Origin: Acidimicrobiia bacterium
GTDB taxonomy: Bacteria; Actinomycetota; Acidimicrobiia; IMCC26256
NCBI GenBank assembly: GCA_023262065.1
Contig: JALRDW010000077.1
Span: 1-10,077 of the forward strand
Direction of reading: 5' to 3'
Length of the DNA stretch: 10,077 nt
Shown: positions 1 through 5,663 of the stretch, piece after piece
Layout: each line of letters begins with the position of its first letter
Numbering within the stretch: the stretch's first letter is position 1
Position numbers and translations under genes: made by a program
Notes under the pieces: model-generated
The model's input: only the letters and a program-made list of their open reading frames with translations
What the model was told of the DNA's origin: nothing
The model's database searches: none

Positions 1-1
1 G

Positions 2-799
2 AACCGCACCCTGACCGCGGCGGCGATGTTCTCGATGGTCGCGCCGGCCTACGCCCGCAAGTACGGCGTGCCGATGGAGGAGCTCAAGCGAACCCTCGCG
101 CGCATCGCGTCGAAGAACCATGCGAACGGCGCGCGCAACCCGCGGGCCCAGTTCCGGCGCGAGATGTCGGTCGACCAGATCTGCGCGATGCCGTCGGTCG
201 CCGGGGACCTCTCGGTGTTCGACTGTGCTGGGGTGGCCGACGGTGCGGCGGCGGCGATCGTGGTGCGGGCCGAGGATGCGCACCGGTACACCGACAAGCC
301 GCTCTACGTGAAGGCGCTCTCCTTCGTGGCCGGGAACGGGTCCGGCCTCACCGATCCCGACTACGACTACACGACGTTCCCCGAGATCGTGGAGTGCGCC
401 CAGGACGCCTACCAGCAGGCCGGCATCACCGACCCCCGGGCCCAACTCGCGATGGCCGAGGTGCACGACTGCTTCACCCCGACCGAGCTCGTCCTCATGG
501 AGGACCTCGGGTTCTGCGAGCGCGGCACGGCGTGGCGCGAGGTCGAGGCGGGTGCGTTCGACCTCGACGGCGCGCTGCCGGTGAATCCGGATGGCGGGCT
601 GAAGTCCTTCGGCCACCCGGTCGGTGCATCGGGACTGCGCATGATGTTCGAGGCGTGGCTGCAGCTGCGGGGAGAGGCCCCGGAGGACCGCCGCATCTCC
701 ACCTGGCCCCAGCGGGACCTCGCGCTCACGCACAACCTCGGCGGGTACCCGGGCGAGATGGTCTCGTTCATCTCGATCCTCGGCGCGTCGCTCGGTTGA
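2..799 (+). CDS. Thiolase, SCP2/SCPx-like type, C-terminal part (5' end outside window)
   Basis: This is the last ~265 codons of a thiolase-superfamily protein that would cleave or condense acyl-CoA with CoA or acetyl-CoA; the gene begins upstream of the window. The NPDGG...GHPVGASG segment (about bases 583-636) is the classic C-terminal thiolase motif with the catalytic histidine. The segment EVHDCF (about bases 460-477) is the HDCF form found in SCP2-type thiolases, where its cysteine takes the role of the usual C-terminal CxG cysteine. In agreement, the C-terminus reads HNLGGYPGEM and lacks that CxG motif. The nucleophilic cysteine of the N-terminal half is not visible here. It converges with the TetR gene, with an 18-bp gap. 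SCP2-type thiolases in actinobacteria often serve steroid or branched-chain catabolism, but the substrate cannot be read from this fragment. Confidence 0.9.
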   Translation, partial: NRTLTAAAMFSMVAPAYARKYGVPMEELKRTLARIASKNHANGARNPRAQFRREMSVDQICAMPSVAGDLSVFDCAGVADGAAAAIVVRAEDAHRYTDKPLYVKALSFVAGNGSGLTDPDYDYTTFPEIVECAQDAYQQAGITDPRAQLAMAEVHDCFTPTELVLMEDLGFCERGTAWREVEAGAFDLDGALPVNPDGGLKSFGHPVGASGLRMMFEAWLQLRGEAPEDRRISTWPQRDLALTHNLGGYPGEMVSFISILGASLG

Positions 800-813
800 G
801 CGACCCCGGTCGC
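800..813. terminator. Short inverted repeat between convergent thiolase and TetR genes
   Basis: GCGACC-CC-GGTCGC directly follows the thiolase stop (797-799) and precedes the TetR stop at 818. It could fold as a 5-bp hairpin with a CCCG loop in either direction. There is no T-tract. It is short, so this is a weak call for a bidirectional terminator. Confidence 0.3.
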
Positions 814-817
814 CGCG

Positions 818-1399
818 TCAGTCGGCCCGCACGCCGCGCAGGCCGAACCACGCCATCTCGGCGAGCCAGCGCGCGAGCAACTGCGGATCCTGCACCTCGC
901 CACGCAGGGCCACCCGACGGCTCGTCGCCTCGGCCATGCCGAAGATCGCGTGGGCGAGGGCCCGACGCTGCTCGGGCGGGCCGTCGATCTCGATGAGGGA
1001 GCCGATGAGGTCGGCGACCCCGTCGACGACCTGTGCCGTGAACGTCGCGAACTCGGCGTCGTCCCTCACCGATGACCCGAACAGCAGTTGGAACGCCTCG
1101 GGGTGCTCGGCCGCGTACGAGAAGTAGGCGGCGAAGCCGAGTTCCACCTGCTCGCGCCCGGTGCCCGCCTCGGTGGTCGCCTGGGCGACCCGTGCGATGA
1201 GGTCGTGGGTGCTCTCCTGCAGCAACTCGAGGTAGAGCGCGCGCTTCGACGGGAAGTGCTGGTACACCACCGGTTTCGTGACCCCGGAGCGTTCCGCGAT
1301 CTCCTCCATCGAGGTCGCGTGGAACCCGCGCTCGGCGAACACCTCAGAGGCGACCCCGAGGAGTTGCTCCCGCCGGGCCTCGGCCGTGAGCCGTTTCAG
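818..1399 (-). CDS. TetR/AcrR-family transcriptional regulator, probable CTG start
   Basis: This is a one-component repressor of about 193 residues, normal for the family. The N-terminal helix-turn-helix reads AEARREQLL...ASEVFAERGF, then MEEIAERSGVTKPVVYQHF at residues ~31-49, then SKRALYLELL. The rest is a variable helical ligand/dimer domain ending FGLRGVRAD. The first in-frame ATG/GTG/TTG is the GTG at 1342, which would cut off helix 1 of the DNA-binding domain. The frame stays open upstream, and a CTG at 1399-1397 gives MKRLTAEARREQLL, a normal TetR N-terminus. That CTG overlaps the reductase stop as CTGA and has GAAGG (1411-1407) 7 nt upstream, so I chose it. As the last gene of the dehydrogenase-reductase operon it probably autoregulates that operon. 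The family call is firm; the start is an inference. Confidence 0.9.
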   Translation of the reverse strand: MKRLTAEARREQLLGVASEVFAERGFHATSMEEIAERSGVTKPVVYQHFPSKRALYLELLQESTHDLIARVAQATTEAGTGREQVELGFAAYFSYAAEHPEAFQLLFGSSVRDDAEFATFTAQVVDGVADLIGSLIEIDGPPEQRRALAHAIFGMAEATSRRVALRGEVQDPQLLARWLAEMAWFGLRGVRAD

Positions 1400-2406
1400 C
1401 GGCTGGCCTTCAACGGCATCTCGTACCGGTTCACGATCCCGAAGTTGTCGGCGAACAGTGCGCCGACGCGCTCGGCCTCCTCGGCGGTGAGCGGGAGATC
1501 GGCGGCGGCCGCGTACTCGGCCACCTCATCGACGTTCACGCAGGTGGGCAGCACGGTCGTGAACATCGGGTCCGCGAGGATCCCGGCGATCGCCGCCTGC
1601 CCCTTCGTGCGGCCCGTGCCCTCCCAGAGGAACGAGAGCGTGTCGGCCTTGTCGAAGTTGTCGAGCATGTTGTCGCGGTTGCGGTGGGCCCGGTGGTCGC
1701 CGGCCGGGAACTTGGTGTCACGGTCGACCTTCCCCGAGAGGGAGTCCGACGCGTGGGGGACCCGCGAGATCATGCCGACCCGGCCGTCATGGCGGACCGA
1801 CTCCTCGACGAAGGTGCGCCCGGGCTCCTGCTCGATGATGTTGTACACGGTCTGCAGCGAGCAGATCGGGCGGCGCCGGATCGACTCGAGACCCTCCTCG
1901 ACCCAACCGATCGCAGGGCCGAGCGCCACGCCGAGGTGCTTGATCTTGCCCTCGGTGCGCAGGTCCTCGAGGGTGGCCCACAGGTCGTCGTCGAGGATCG
2001 GCTCGATGCGGGTGTTGTGGAGCTGGTAGAGGTCGATGACGTCGATGCCGAGCCGGCGCAACGAGTCCTCGCACTGCTGGCGGACCGACTCCGGGCGCCA
2101 GTCGTGCGGGCGCTCCCGCTGCTGGGCGGGGCGGCGCGCATCGGCGGAGAGGTCGTAGCCGCACTTCGTGGTCAGCACGACCTCGTCGCGGTGGGCCCTG
2201 AGGAAGTCGGCCATGAGCGTCTCGCCCAGCCCGTCCTCGCCGTAGACCGGTGCGGTGTCGAAGAACGTGATGCCGGCGTGCAGCGCGGCATCCAGCATCC
2301 CACGCTTGTCCTCGACCTCGCCCCACCAGTTGCTGGCGAGGGTCCAGGTGCCGAACCCGACCTCGGAGACCTCGAGGTCGCTCGTGCCGAAGCGCCGGTA
2401 CCGCAT
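1396..2406 (-). CDS. Aldo/keto reductase
   Basis: This is an NADPH-type aldo/keto reductase of 336 residues forming a TIM barrel in the cytoplasm and reducing aldehydes or ketones, or the reverse. It opens MRYRRFGTSDLEVSEVGFGTW, the usual start of the bacterial YajO/YghZ-like branch. The catalytic tetrad is complete: D50 (ITFFDTA), Y55 (PVYG), K81 (LTTKCG) and H130 (LYQLHN). The ATG lies one base past the stop of the alcohol dehydrogenase (TGA-G-ATG) with no separate Shine-Dalgarno, so translation is probably coupled. The C-terminus ends NRYEMPLKASR, and its stop overlaps the proposed TetR start. Together with the dehydrogenase it suggests alcohol/aldehyde interconversion. The substrate is unknown. 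Confidence 0.93.
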   Translation of the reverse strand: MRYRRFGTSDLEVSEVGFGTWTLASNWWGEVEDKRGMLDAALHAGITFFDTAPVYGEDGLGETLMADFLRAHRDEVVLTTKCGYDLSADARRPAQQRERPHDWRPESVRQQCEDSLRRLGIDVIDLYQLHNTRIEPILDDDLWATLEDLRTEGKIKHLGVALGPAIGWVEEGLESIRRRPICSLQTVYNIIEQEPGRTFVEESVRHDGRVGMISRVPHASDSLSGKVDRDTKFPAGDHRAHRNRDNMLDNFDKADTLSFLWEGTGRTKGQAAIAGILADPMFTTVLPTCVNVDEVAEYAAAADLPLTAEEAERVGALFADNFGIVNRYEMPLKASR

Positions 2407-2407
2407 C

Positions 2408-3514
2408 TCAGTAGACGATCACCGAACGGGCGATGTTGCCCTGGCCCATGGCGTCCATCGCGTCGTTGACCTCGTCGAGGCTCACGGTGTTCGAGACGAG
2501 CTCGTCGAGCTTCAGGCCGCCGCTCTTGTAGAGGTCCACGAGCATCGGGACGTCCTGGTGGACGTTGGCGCCGCCGTACCAGCAGCCCTTGAGCGTCTTC
2601 TCCATGATCACGAAGTCCATGCCGGGGTTGAACTCCATCGTCTGGTCGAGCCTGGGCACGCCGACGATCACGGCCTCGCCGCCCTTGCGGGTCATGTCGA
2701 AGGCCTGGCGGATGGTGGCGGGGAGACCGATGACCTCGAACGCGACGTCGGCGCCCCGACCCCCGGTGAGCTCGAGCACGGCGGCGCCGGCATCGGTCTG
2801 CGAGGCGTCGATGACGTCGGTGGCCCCCACGCCCTTGGCGTTCTCGAGCTTCCCGGCCATCATGTCGATGGCGATGATCTTCCCGGCGCCCGCGTGCTTC
2901 GCGCCCTGGATCGTGTTGAGGCCGACGCCGCCGGCACCGATGACGACGACGTTGTCGCCCTCGCGGATGTTCGCGGTGTTGTAGGCCGCGCCGAAGCCGG
3001 TCAGCACGCCGCAGCCGATGAGCGCCGCGACCTGGAAGGGGATGTCGTCCGGGATCTTCACACAGGAGATGGCGGGGACGACGGTCTCCTCGGAGAAGGT
3101 CCCGGCCGCCGACATCTGGGCGACCGCGGTGCCGTCGGCCATCGAGAAGCGGGTGGTGAAGTCGAGCATGGAGCCGAACATCGACGCGTTGGCGCCGGTC
3201 TCGCACAGCTCGCCCTGGCCGCGGGCGCACGTGTAGCAGGTACCGCACTGCGGGACCCAGGAGATGACGACGTGGTCACCGACCTTCACGTTCGTGACGC
3301 CGTCGCCCACGGCGACGATCGTGCCCGCGCCCTCGTGGCCGAGGACGGCCGGCGGCGCGATCGGCAGGGTGCCGTTGATGACCGAGATGTCGGAGTGGCA
3401 CACGCCCGACGCTCCGAGCGCGATGCGCACCTCACCCGCCTGCGGGTCCATGAGGTTGAGGTCCATCAGCTCGAGCGGCTGGTCGTTGGCGGTGAAGACG
3501 GCGGCCTTGGTCAC
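2408..3514 (-). CDS. Zinc-dependent alcohol dehydrogenase (MDR superfamily)
   Basis: This is a medium-chain NAD(P)-dependent alcohol dehydrogenase of 368 residues. Catalytic zinc ligands are C39 (GVCHSD), H60 with E61 (LGHEGAG) and C168 (IGCGVLTG). The structural zinc cysteines are C90, C93, C96 and C104. The Rossmann motif GAGGVG is at 193-198, with D217 (IAIDMM) at the end of the second strand favouring NAD over NADP. It resembles mycobacterial AdhD/AdhB-like class III-related enzymes. The start is GTG at 3514, where MTKAAVF is preceded by AAGGGAG (3526-3520) with a 5-nt spacer. The frame is open further upstream, but that stretch is the reverse shadow of the neighbouring membrane gene. It is first in the operon with the reductase and TetR genes, so an alcohol-to-aldehyde step under TetR control is likely. 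Confidence 0.95.
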   Translation of the reverse strand: MTKAAVFTANDQPLELMDLNLMDPQAGEVRIALGASGVCHSDISVINGTLPIAPPAVLGHEGAGTIVAVGDGVTNVKVGDHVVISWVPQCGTCYTCARGQGELCETGANASMFGSMLDFTTRFSMADGTAVAQMSAAGTFSEETVVPAISCVKIPDDIPFQVAALIGCGVLTGFGAAYNTANIREGDNVVVIGAGGVGLNTIQGAKHAGAGKIIAIDMMAGKLENAKGVGATDVIDASQTDAGAAVLELTGGRGADVAFEVIGLPATIRQAFDMTRKGGEAVIVGVPRLDQTMEFNPGMDFVIMEKTLKGCWYGGANVHQDVPMLVDLYKSGGLKLDELVSNTVSLDEVNDAMDAMGQGNIARSVIVY

Positions 3515-3538
3515 GGGGGCTCCCTTGCGTGTGCACGA

Positions 3539-3554
3539 CGCCTCGGGTGAGGCG
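3539..3554. promoter_or_regulatory. Perfect palindrome, candidate TetR operator upstream of the alcohol dehydrogenase
   Basis: CGCCTC-GGGT-GAGGCG is a perfect inverted repeat with 6-bp arms. It sits between the candidate -10 box (3566-3561) and the ribosome binding site of the dehydrogenase gene, close to where transcription would start. A repressor bound here would block the operon, and the operon encodes a TetR protein. The alternative is a terminator hairpin for the upstream membrane gene, whose stop is at 3564-3566. Confidence 0.45.
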
Positions 3555-3560
3555 ACGGTG

Positions 3561-3566
3561 AATCTA
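3561..3566 (-). promoter_or_regulatory. Candidate -10 box for the dehydrogenase operon
   Basis: On the minus strand this reads TAGATT, fitting the actinobacterial TANNNT consensus, and it overlaps the TAG stop of the membrane protein gene. Transcription would begin near 3554, giving a ~40-nt leader before the GTG. No clear -35 hexamer is visible. Confidence 0.35.
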
Positions 3567-3857
3567 ACCCCGGGCGCGGTCCTCACGCTCAGCCGCGCGC
3601 ACCCCGTACCCGATGATGATCGGGATGGGCAGGATGACCACGGCGGTGAGCAGCGACACCACGCAGACGAGCACCCAGAACCCCTCGAACCCCGTGGTGA
3701 GCGCGACGGCGAAGGCGGCCATGGCGACCAGCAGCAGCGAGTAGCCGATCCGCTTGGCGAGCTTCGCCCACCGGGCGATGCGGAGGCGCCGGGCCCGGAT
3801 CTCATCCGGCGCGGTGGCGGGCACCGACTCGGGCGGCGTGGGGATCTCGGCGGGCAC
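3564..3857 (-). CDS. Small two-helix membrane protein, unknown function
   Basis: The predicted protein has 97 residues. Residues 1-36 are soluble: Pro/Thr/Glu-rich, then basic (RARRLRIARWAKLAKR). Two hydrophobic helices follow at ~38-57 (IGYSLLLVAMAAFAVAL) and ~59-83 (FWVLVCVVSLLTAVVILPIP), then a charged tail VRAAEREDRARG. By the positive-inside rule both ends are probably cytoplasmic. I chose GTG at 3857 because AGGA lies 7 nt upstream on the minus strand. An ATG at 3941 would add 28 residues but run antisense into the DHPS-like gene. Its start is only 19 bp from the divergent DHPS-like start, so the two may share regulation. The layout is reminiscent of small actinobacterial DUF3099-like proteins, but I cannot assign it. 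Confidence 0.7.
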   Translation of the reverse strand: MPAEIPTPPESVPATAPDEIRARRLRIARWAKLAKRIGYSLLLVAMAAFAVALTTGFEGFWVLVCVVSLLTAVVILPIPIIIGYGVRAAEREDRARG

Positions 3858-3862
3858 GTCGG

Positions 3863-3868
3863 TATCCT
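3863..3868 (+). promoter_or_regulatory. Candidate -10 box of a near-leaderless promoter for the DHPS-like gene
   Basis: TATCCT fits TANNNT and ends 8 nt before the GTG at 3877, so the transcript would begin at or next to the start codon. No Shine-Dalgarno is visible upstream of that GTG, which agrees with leaderless translation. The box lies inside an inverted repeat (CGGGCA at 3851-3856, TGCCCG at 3868-3873) that also covers the start of the divergent gene. Confidence 0.45.
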
Positions 3869-3876
3869 GCCCGGCC

Positions 3877-4707
3877 GTGACCCCCCAGCAGGAGCCGGCC
3901 CGACCCGGCCCGGTGTTCGCCACCGACGTCACCCACGTCATGGCGGTGGTGAACCTCTCGCCCGAGTCCCGGGTGCGTCAGGCGGTCGTCGACTCCCCGC
4001 AGGCCGCGCTCGACCGGGCCCGGTGGGCCCGCGACCTCGGGGCCTCGATCATCGACCTCGGTGCGCAGTCGAGTCACTTCGAGAACCGTGAGCTCGCCCC
4101 GGACGAGGAACTCGAGCGCCTGCTGCCCGCGCTCGACCTCCTCGTGGCCGACGGCTTCGTCGTGTCGGTCGACTCGTGGAAGCCCGAGGTGTCACGCGTC
4201 GCCGTCGCGCACGGCGCGGCCATCGTGAACGACACGGGCGGCATGCAGCAGGCGGCGATGCGCGAGGTGGTGCGGGACAGCGGCGCGTGGTGCGTGGGTA
4301 TGCACATCGAGGGCGACAACCCGCTCTCGGTGGCGATGCGCGAGCTCGACGGCGATCGCCCGGCGGCGGTCGCCGCGGGTCTGGCCCGGCTCGTGCGGGA
4401 ACTGGCGGCCGAGGGCATCCCGAACGTGATCGTGGACCCGGGCCTGTCCATCAACTACCGCAGCGACTACGCGCGCTACGGCCAGCTGCAGCTCGAGACG
4501 ATCCGGCGGATGGGCGAACTCCGGGCGACCGGAGCCCCGGTGCTGCTGCCGGTGCCCCGCAAGGCCGAGGACCACCGCATGCACGCGTACCTCGTGCTCG
4601 CGATCGAGTACGGCGCGGACGTGATCCGCGTGCACGACGTCGAAGCGGCCTGCGACCTCGTGCCCCTCCTGGGGCGTCGGCTCGGGGCCGACTCGATCAC
4701 CCGCTGA
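3877..4707 (+). CDS. Dihydropteroate synthase-family protein with altered substrate loops (FolP-like)
   Basis: This is a 276-residue TIM-barrel pterin-binding protein. Residues matching the DHPS pterin pocket are present: N26 (AVVNLSPES), D99 (VSVDSWKPEV), N118 (IVNDTGG), D187 (IVDPGL), K229 (PRK), and R251/H253/D254 (IRVHDV). The two loops that close over p-aminobenzoate and the pyrophosphate differ: TPDSF is SPESR here, and the G-G-E-S-T-R-P-G loop reads GAQSSHFENR. DPGxGFxK is DPGLSINYR, and SRK is PRK. In known DHPS those loops supply residues essential for catalysis, so this is either a lineage-divergent FolP or a FolP2-like paralogue with another job. The start is GTG at 3877 behind a -10 box; ATG 3940 (MAVVNLSPES) is possible but would trim the barrel. 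It converges on the next gene. Confidence 0.82.
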   Translation: MTPQQEPARPGPVFATDVTHVMAVVNLSPESRVRQAVVDSPQAALDRARWARDLGASIIDLGAQSSHFENRELAPDEELERLLPALDLLVADGFVVSVDSWKPEVSRVAVAHGAAIVNDTGGMQQAAMREVVRDSGAWCVGMHIEGDNPLSVAMRELDGDRPAAVAAGLARLVRELAAEGIPNVIVDPGLSINYRSDYARYGQLQLETIRRMGELRATGAPVLLPVPRKAEDHRMHAYLVLAIEYGADVIRVHDVEAACDLVPLLGRRLGADSITR

Positions 4708-4714
4708 GGCGGGT
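4699..4714. terminator. Bidirectional hairpin across convergent stops
   Basis: ACCCGC-TGAG-GCGGGT is a perfect 6-bp stem with a tetraloop. The loop holds the TGA stop of the DHPS-like gene (4705-4707), and the right arm ends at the first base of the opposing stop (4714). There is no T-tract. Confidence 0.5.
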
Positions 4715-5418
4715 CAGGACACGACGGCGAGGCGGCGGTTCGTGGCGTCGAGGACGGCGCGGGCGACCGCATCGGCCTCATCGTGGCGGCGCACCACCGC
4801 CGAGCCGGCCAGGACGTGCTCCGAGGCGGGGAGCACGAACGACACCGTCACGACTGCGACGTCCTCGCTGCCGACGCGCATCACGAGCGCGCTGTCGACG
4901 TCGCAGCACTCGGCCTGCGGCTGCAGCTGCCGGAGGGCGTCCATCGTGGCGCTGGCGACGAGCCGGAAGCGCGCGGTGGAGGCGACGGATCCCTCGGCGA
5001 ACCCGACCGCCTCGACGTCGGCCTGGGCGAGGGTGACCCGCACGAGGGAGCGCAGTCCGTTGTTCTCGGCCGTGACCTGACGCAGGACCGCCCGCACCCC
5101 ACCGCGCACGGGGTTCTCGAGCGCCTGCGCGGTCACGTTCCCGGCCTGAGCGCCGAGTTGGACCACCGAGACGATCCGACGGTCGATCTCGATGCCGAAC
5201 GAGGCGAGGGCCACCGACTGGATGTCGCGCACGACCTGCTTGGGGTGCTTGGCCCCCTGGGCGAGGATGTGGACCTCGGTCGGACGTCCGATGCGATCGG
5301 TGACGATCCGGGCCGCCGACACCTCGGGGAGGCGGCAGAGCTCACGCTCGAGCTCGATGATCTCGGCTTCGACGGGGTCGACCGTGCCCTCGGTGCCTGC
5401 CTCGCCCGCCTCGTCCAT
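4714..5418 (-). CDS. Uncharacterised conserved-looking protein with two alpha/beta segments
   Basis: This is a 234-residue soluble protein with no signal peptide or membrane helix. After a short acidic N-terminus (MDEAGEAGTEGTVDPVEAEI), residues ~20-88 look like a compact alpha/beta unit: helix IIELERELCRLPEV, strand AARIVT, strand PTEVHILA, helix HPKQVVRDIQSVALASFG, strand RRIVSVVQL. A second unit (~120-230) has alternating strands (RSLVRVTLAQADVEAVG, TARFRLVASATMDAL, EDVAVVTVSFVLP) and ends with a helix DEADAVARAVLDATNRRL. The patterning and clean codon use support a real gene. The ATG at 5418 has TAACCT 7 nt upstream, fitting a leaderless transcript. I do not recognise the family; the second unit vaguely recalls ligand-binding regulatory domains, but that is not a claim. 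Confidence 0.75.
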   Translation of the reverse strand: MDEAGEAGTEGTVDPVEAEIIELERELCRLPEVSAARIVTDRIGRPTEVHILAQGAKHPKQVVRDIQSVALASFGIEIDRRIVSVVQLGAQAGNVTAQALENPVRGGVRAVLRQVTAENNGLRSLVRVTLAQADVEAVGFAEGSVASTARFRLVASATMDALRQLQPQAECCDVDSALVMRVGSEDVAVVTVSFVLPASEHVLAGSAVVRRHDEADAVARAVLDATNRRLAVVS

Positions 5419-5425
5419 GGGGCCG

Positions 5426-5431
5426 AGGTTA
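5426..5431 (-). promoter_or_regulatory. Candidate -10 box of a leaderless promoter
   Basis: The minus strand reads TAACCT, exactly 7 nt before the ATG at 5418. This geometry puts the transcript start on the start codon. No Shine-Dalgarno is present. Confidence 0.5.
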
Positions 5432-5446
5432 CGGCCCGGTCCGCCA

Positions 5447-5477
5447 CCCGGCGTGGCAATCGCCGGGCGGCCCGGCG
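5447..5477. repeat. Overlapping inverted repeats in the upstream region of the uncharacterised gene
   Basis: CCCGGCG occurs at 5447-5453 and again at 5471-5477, and the central CGCCGGG at 5461-5467 is the reverse complement of both. The left pair has a 7-nt spacer and the right pair a 3-nt spacer. The left repeat falls where a -35 element for the minus-strand promoter would be, so it may be an operator. Chance is possible in such GC-rich DNA. Confidence 0.4.
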
Positions 5478-5539
5478 CGCTCGCAGGGCCCCGCCGGGTC
5501 CGGGCCGGCCGTGAGCGCCCCAGGGCCGTGGACCGGTGT

Positions 5540-5616
5540 CCGATCCGTCCGCCGGGCCCCGCCCGGGTCCCGCCGGCCCCGTGGGGGCTGGCGGATCGGC
5601 TCGCTCTCGGACGGAT
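5540..5616. other. Strongly structured intergenic segment, possible three-way junction
   Basis: The outer arms ATCCGTCCG (5543-5551) and CGGACGGAT (5608-5616) are a perfect 9-bp inverted repeat. They enclose two hairpins: CCGGGC-CCC-GCCCGG (5552-5566) and an 11-bp stem at 5570-5594 with a GTG loop and one G-U pair when read as plus-strand RNA. A competing pairing exists, CCGATCCG (5540-5547) with CGGATCGG (5592-5599). It lies just upstream of the predicted promoter at 5629-5657, so it is not part of that transcript. It could be a separate small RNA on either strand, a cruciform-prone control element, or a remnant. Confidence 0.4.
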
Positions 5617-5628
5617 GGCCCGGATCCA

Positions 5629-5657
5629 TGGACTCCCGCTGGGGCCGGTGTTACGGT
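5629..5657 (+). promoter_or_regulatory. Candidate sigma-70-type promoter for the leader/peptide/HD-GYP unit
   Basis: TGGACT (5629-5634, four of six matches to TTGACA) is followed by a 17-bp spacer and TACGGT (5652-5657, fits TANNNT), predicting a start near 5664. It leads into an unusually A/T-rich patch (about 5650-5695) for this DNA. The motif ACGGTTGTGATTC at 5653-5665 recurs with one mismatch at 5681-5693. Confidence 0.45.
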
Positions 5658-5663
5658 TGTGAT

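Noticed and set aside
1684..3550. Long plus-strand open frames opposite the alcohol dehydrogenase and aldo/keto reductase genes
   Set aside because: Their composition is Asp/Val/His/Arg/Glu-heavy and repetitive, typical of a reverse shadow. The minus-strand genes have complete catalytic motifs.
3515..3805. N-terminal extension of the alcohol dehydrogenase
   Set aside because: The frame is open upstream, but the extra residues are a Ser/Pro/Arg-rich shadow of the membrane protein gene. A strong Shine-Dalgarno marks the GTG at 3514.
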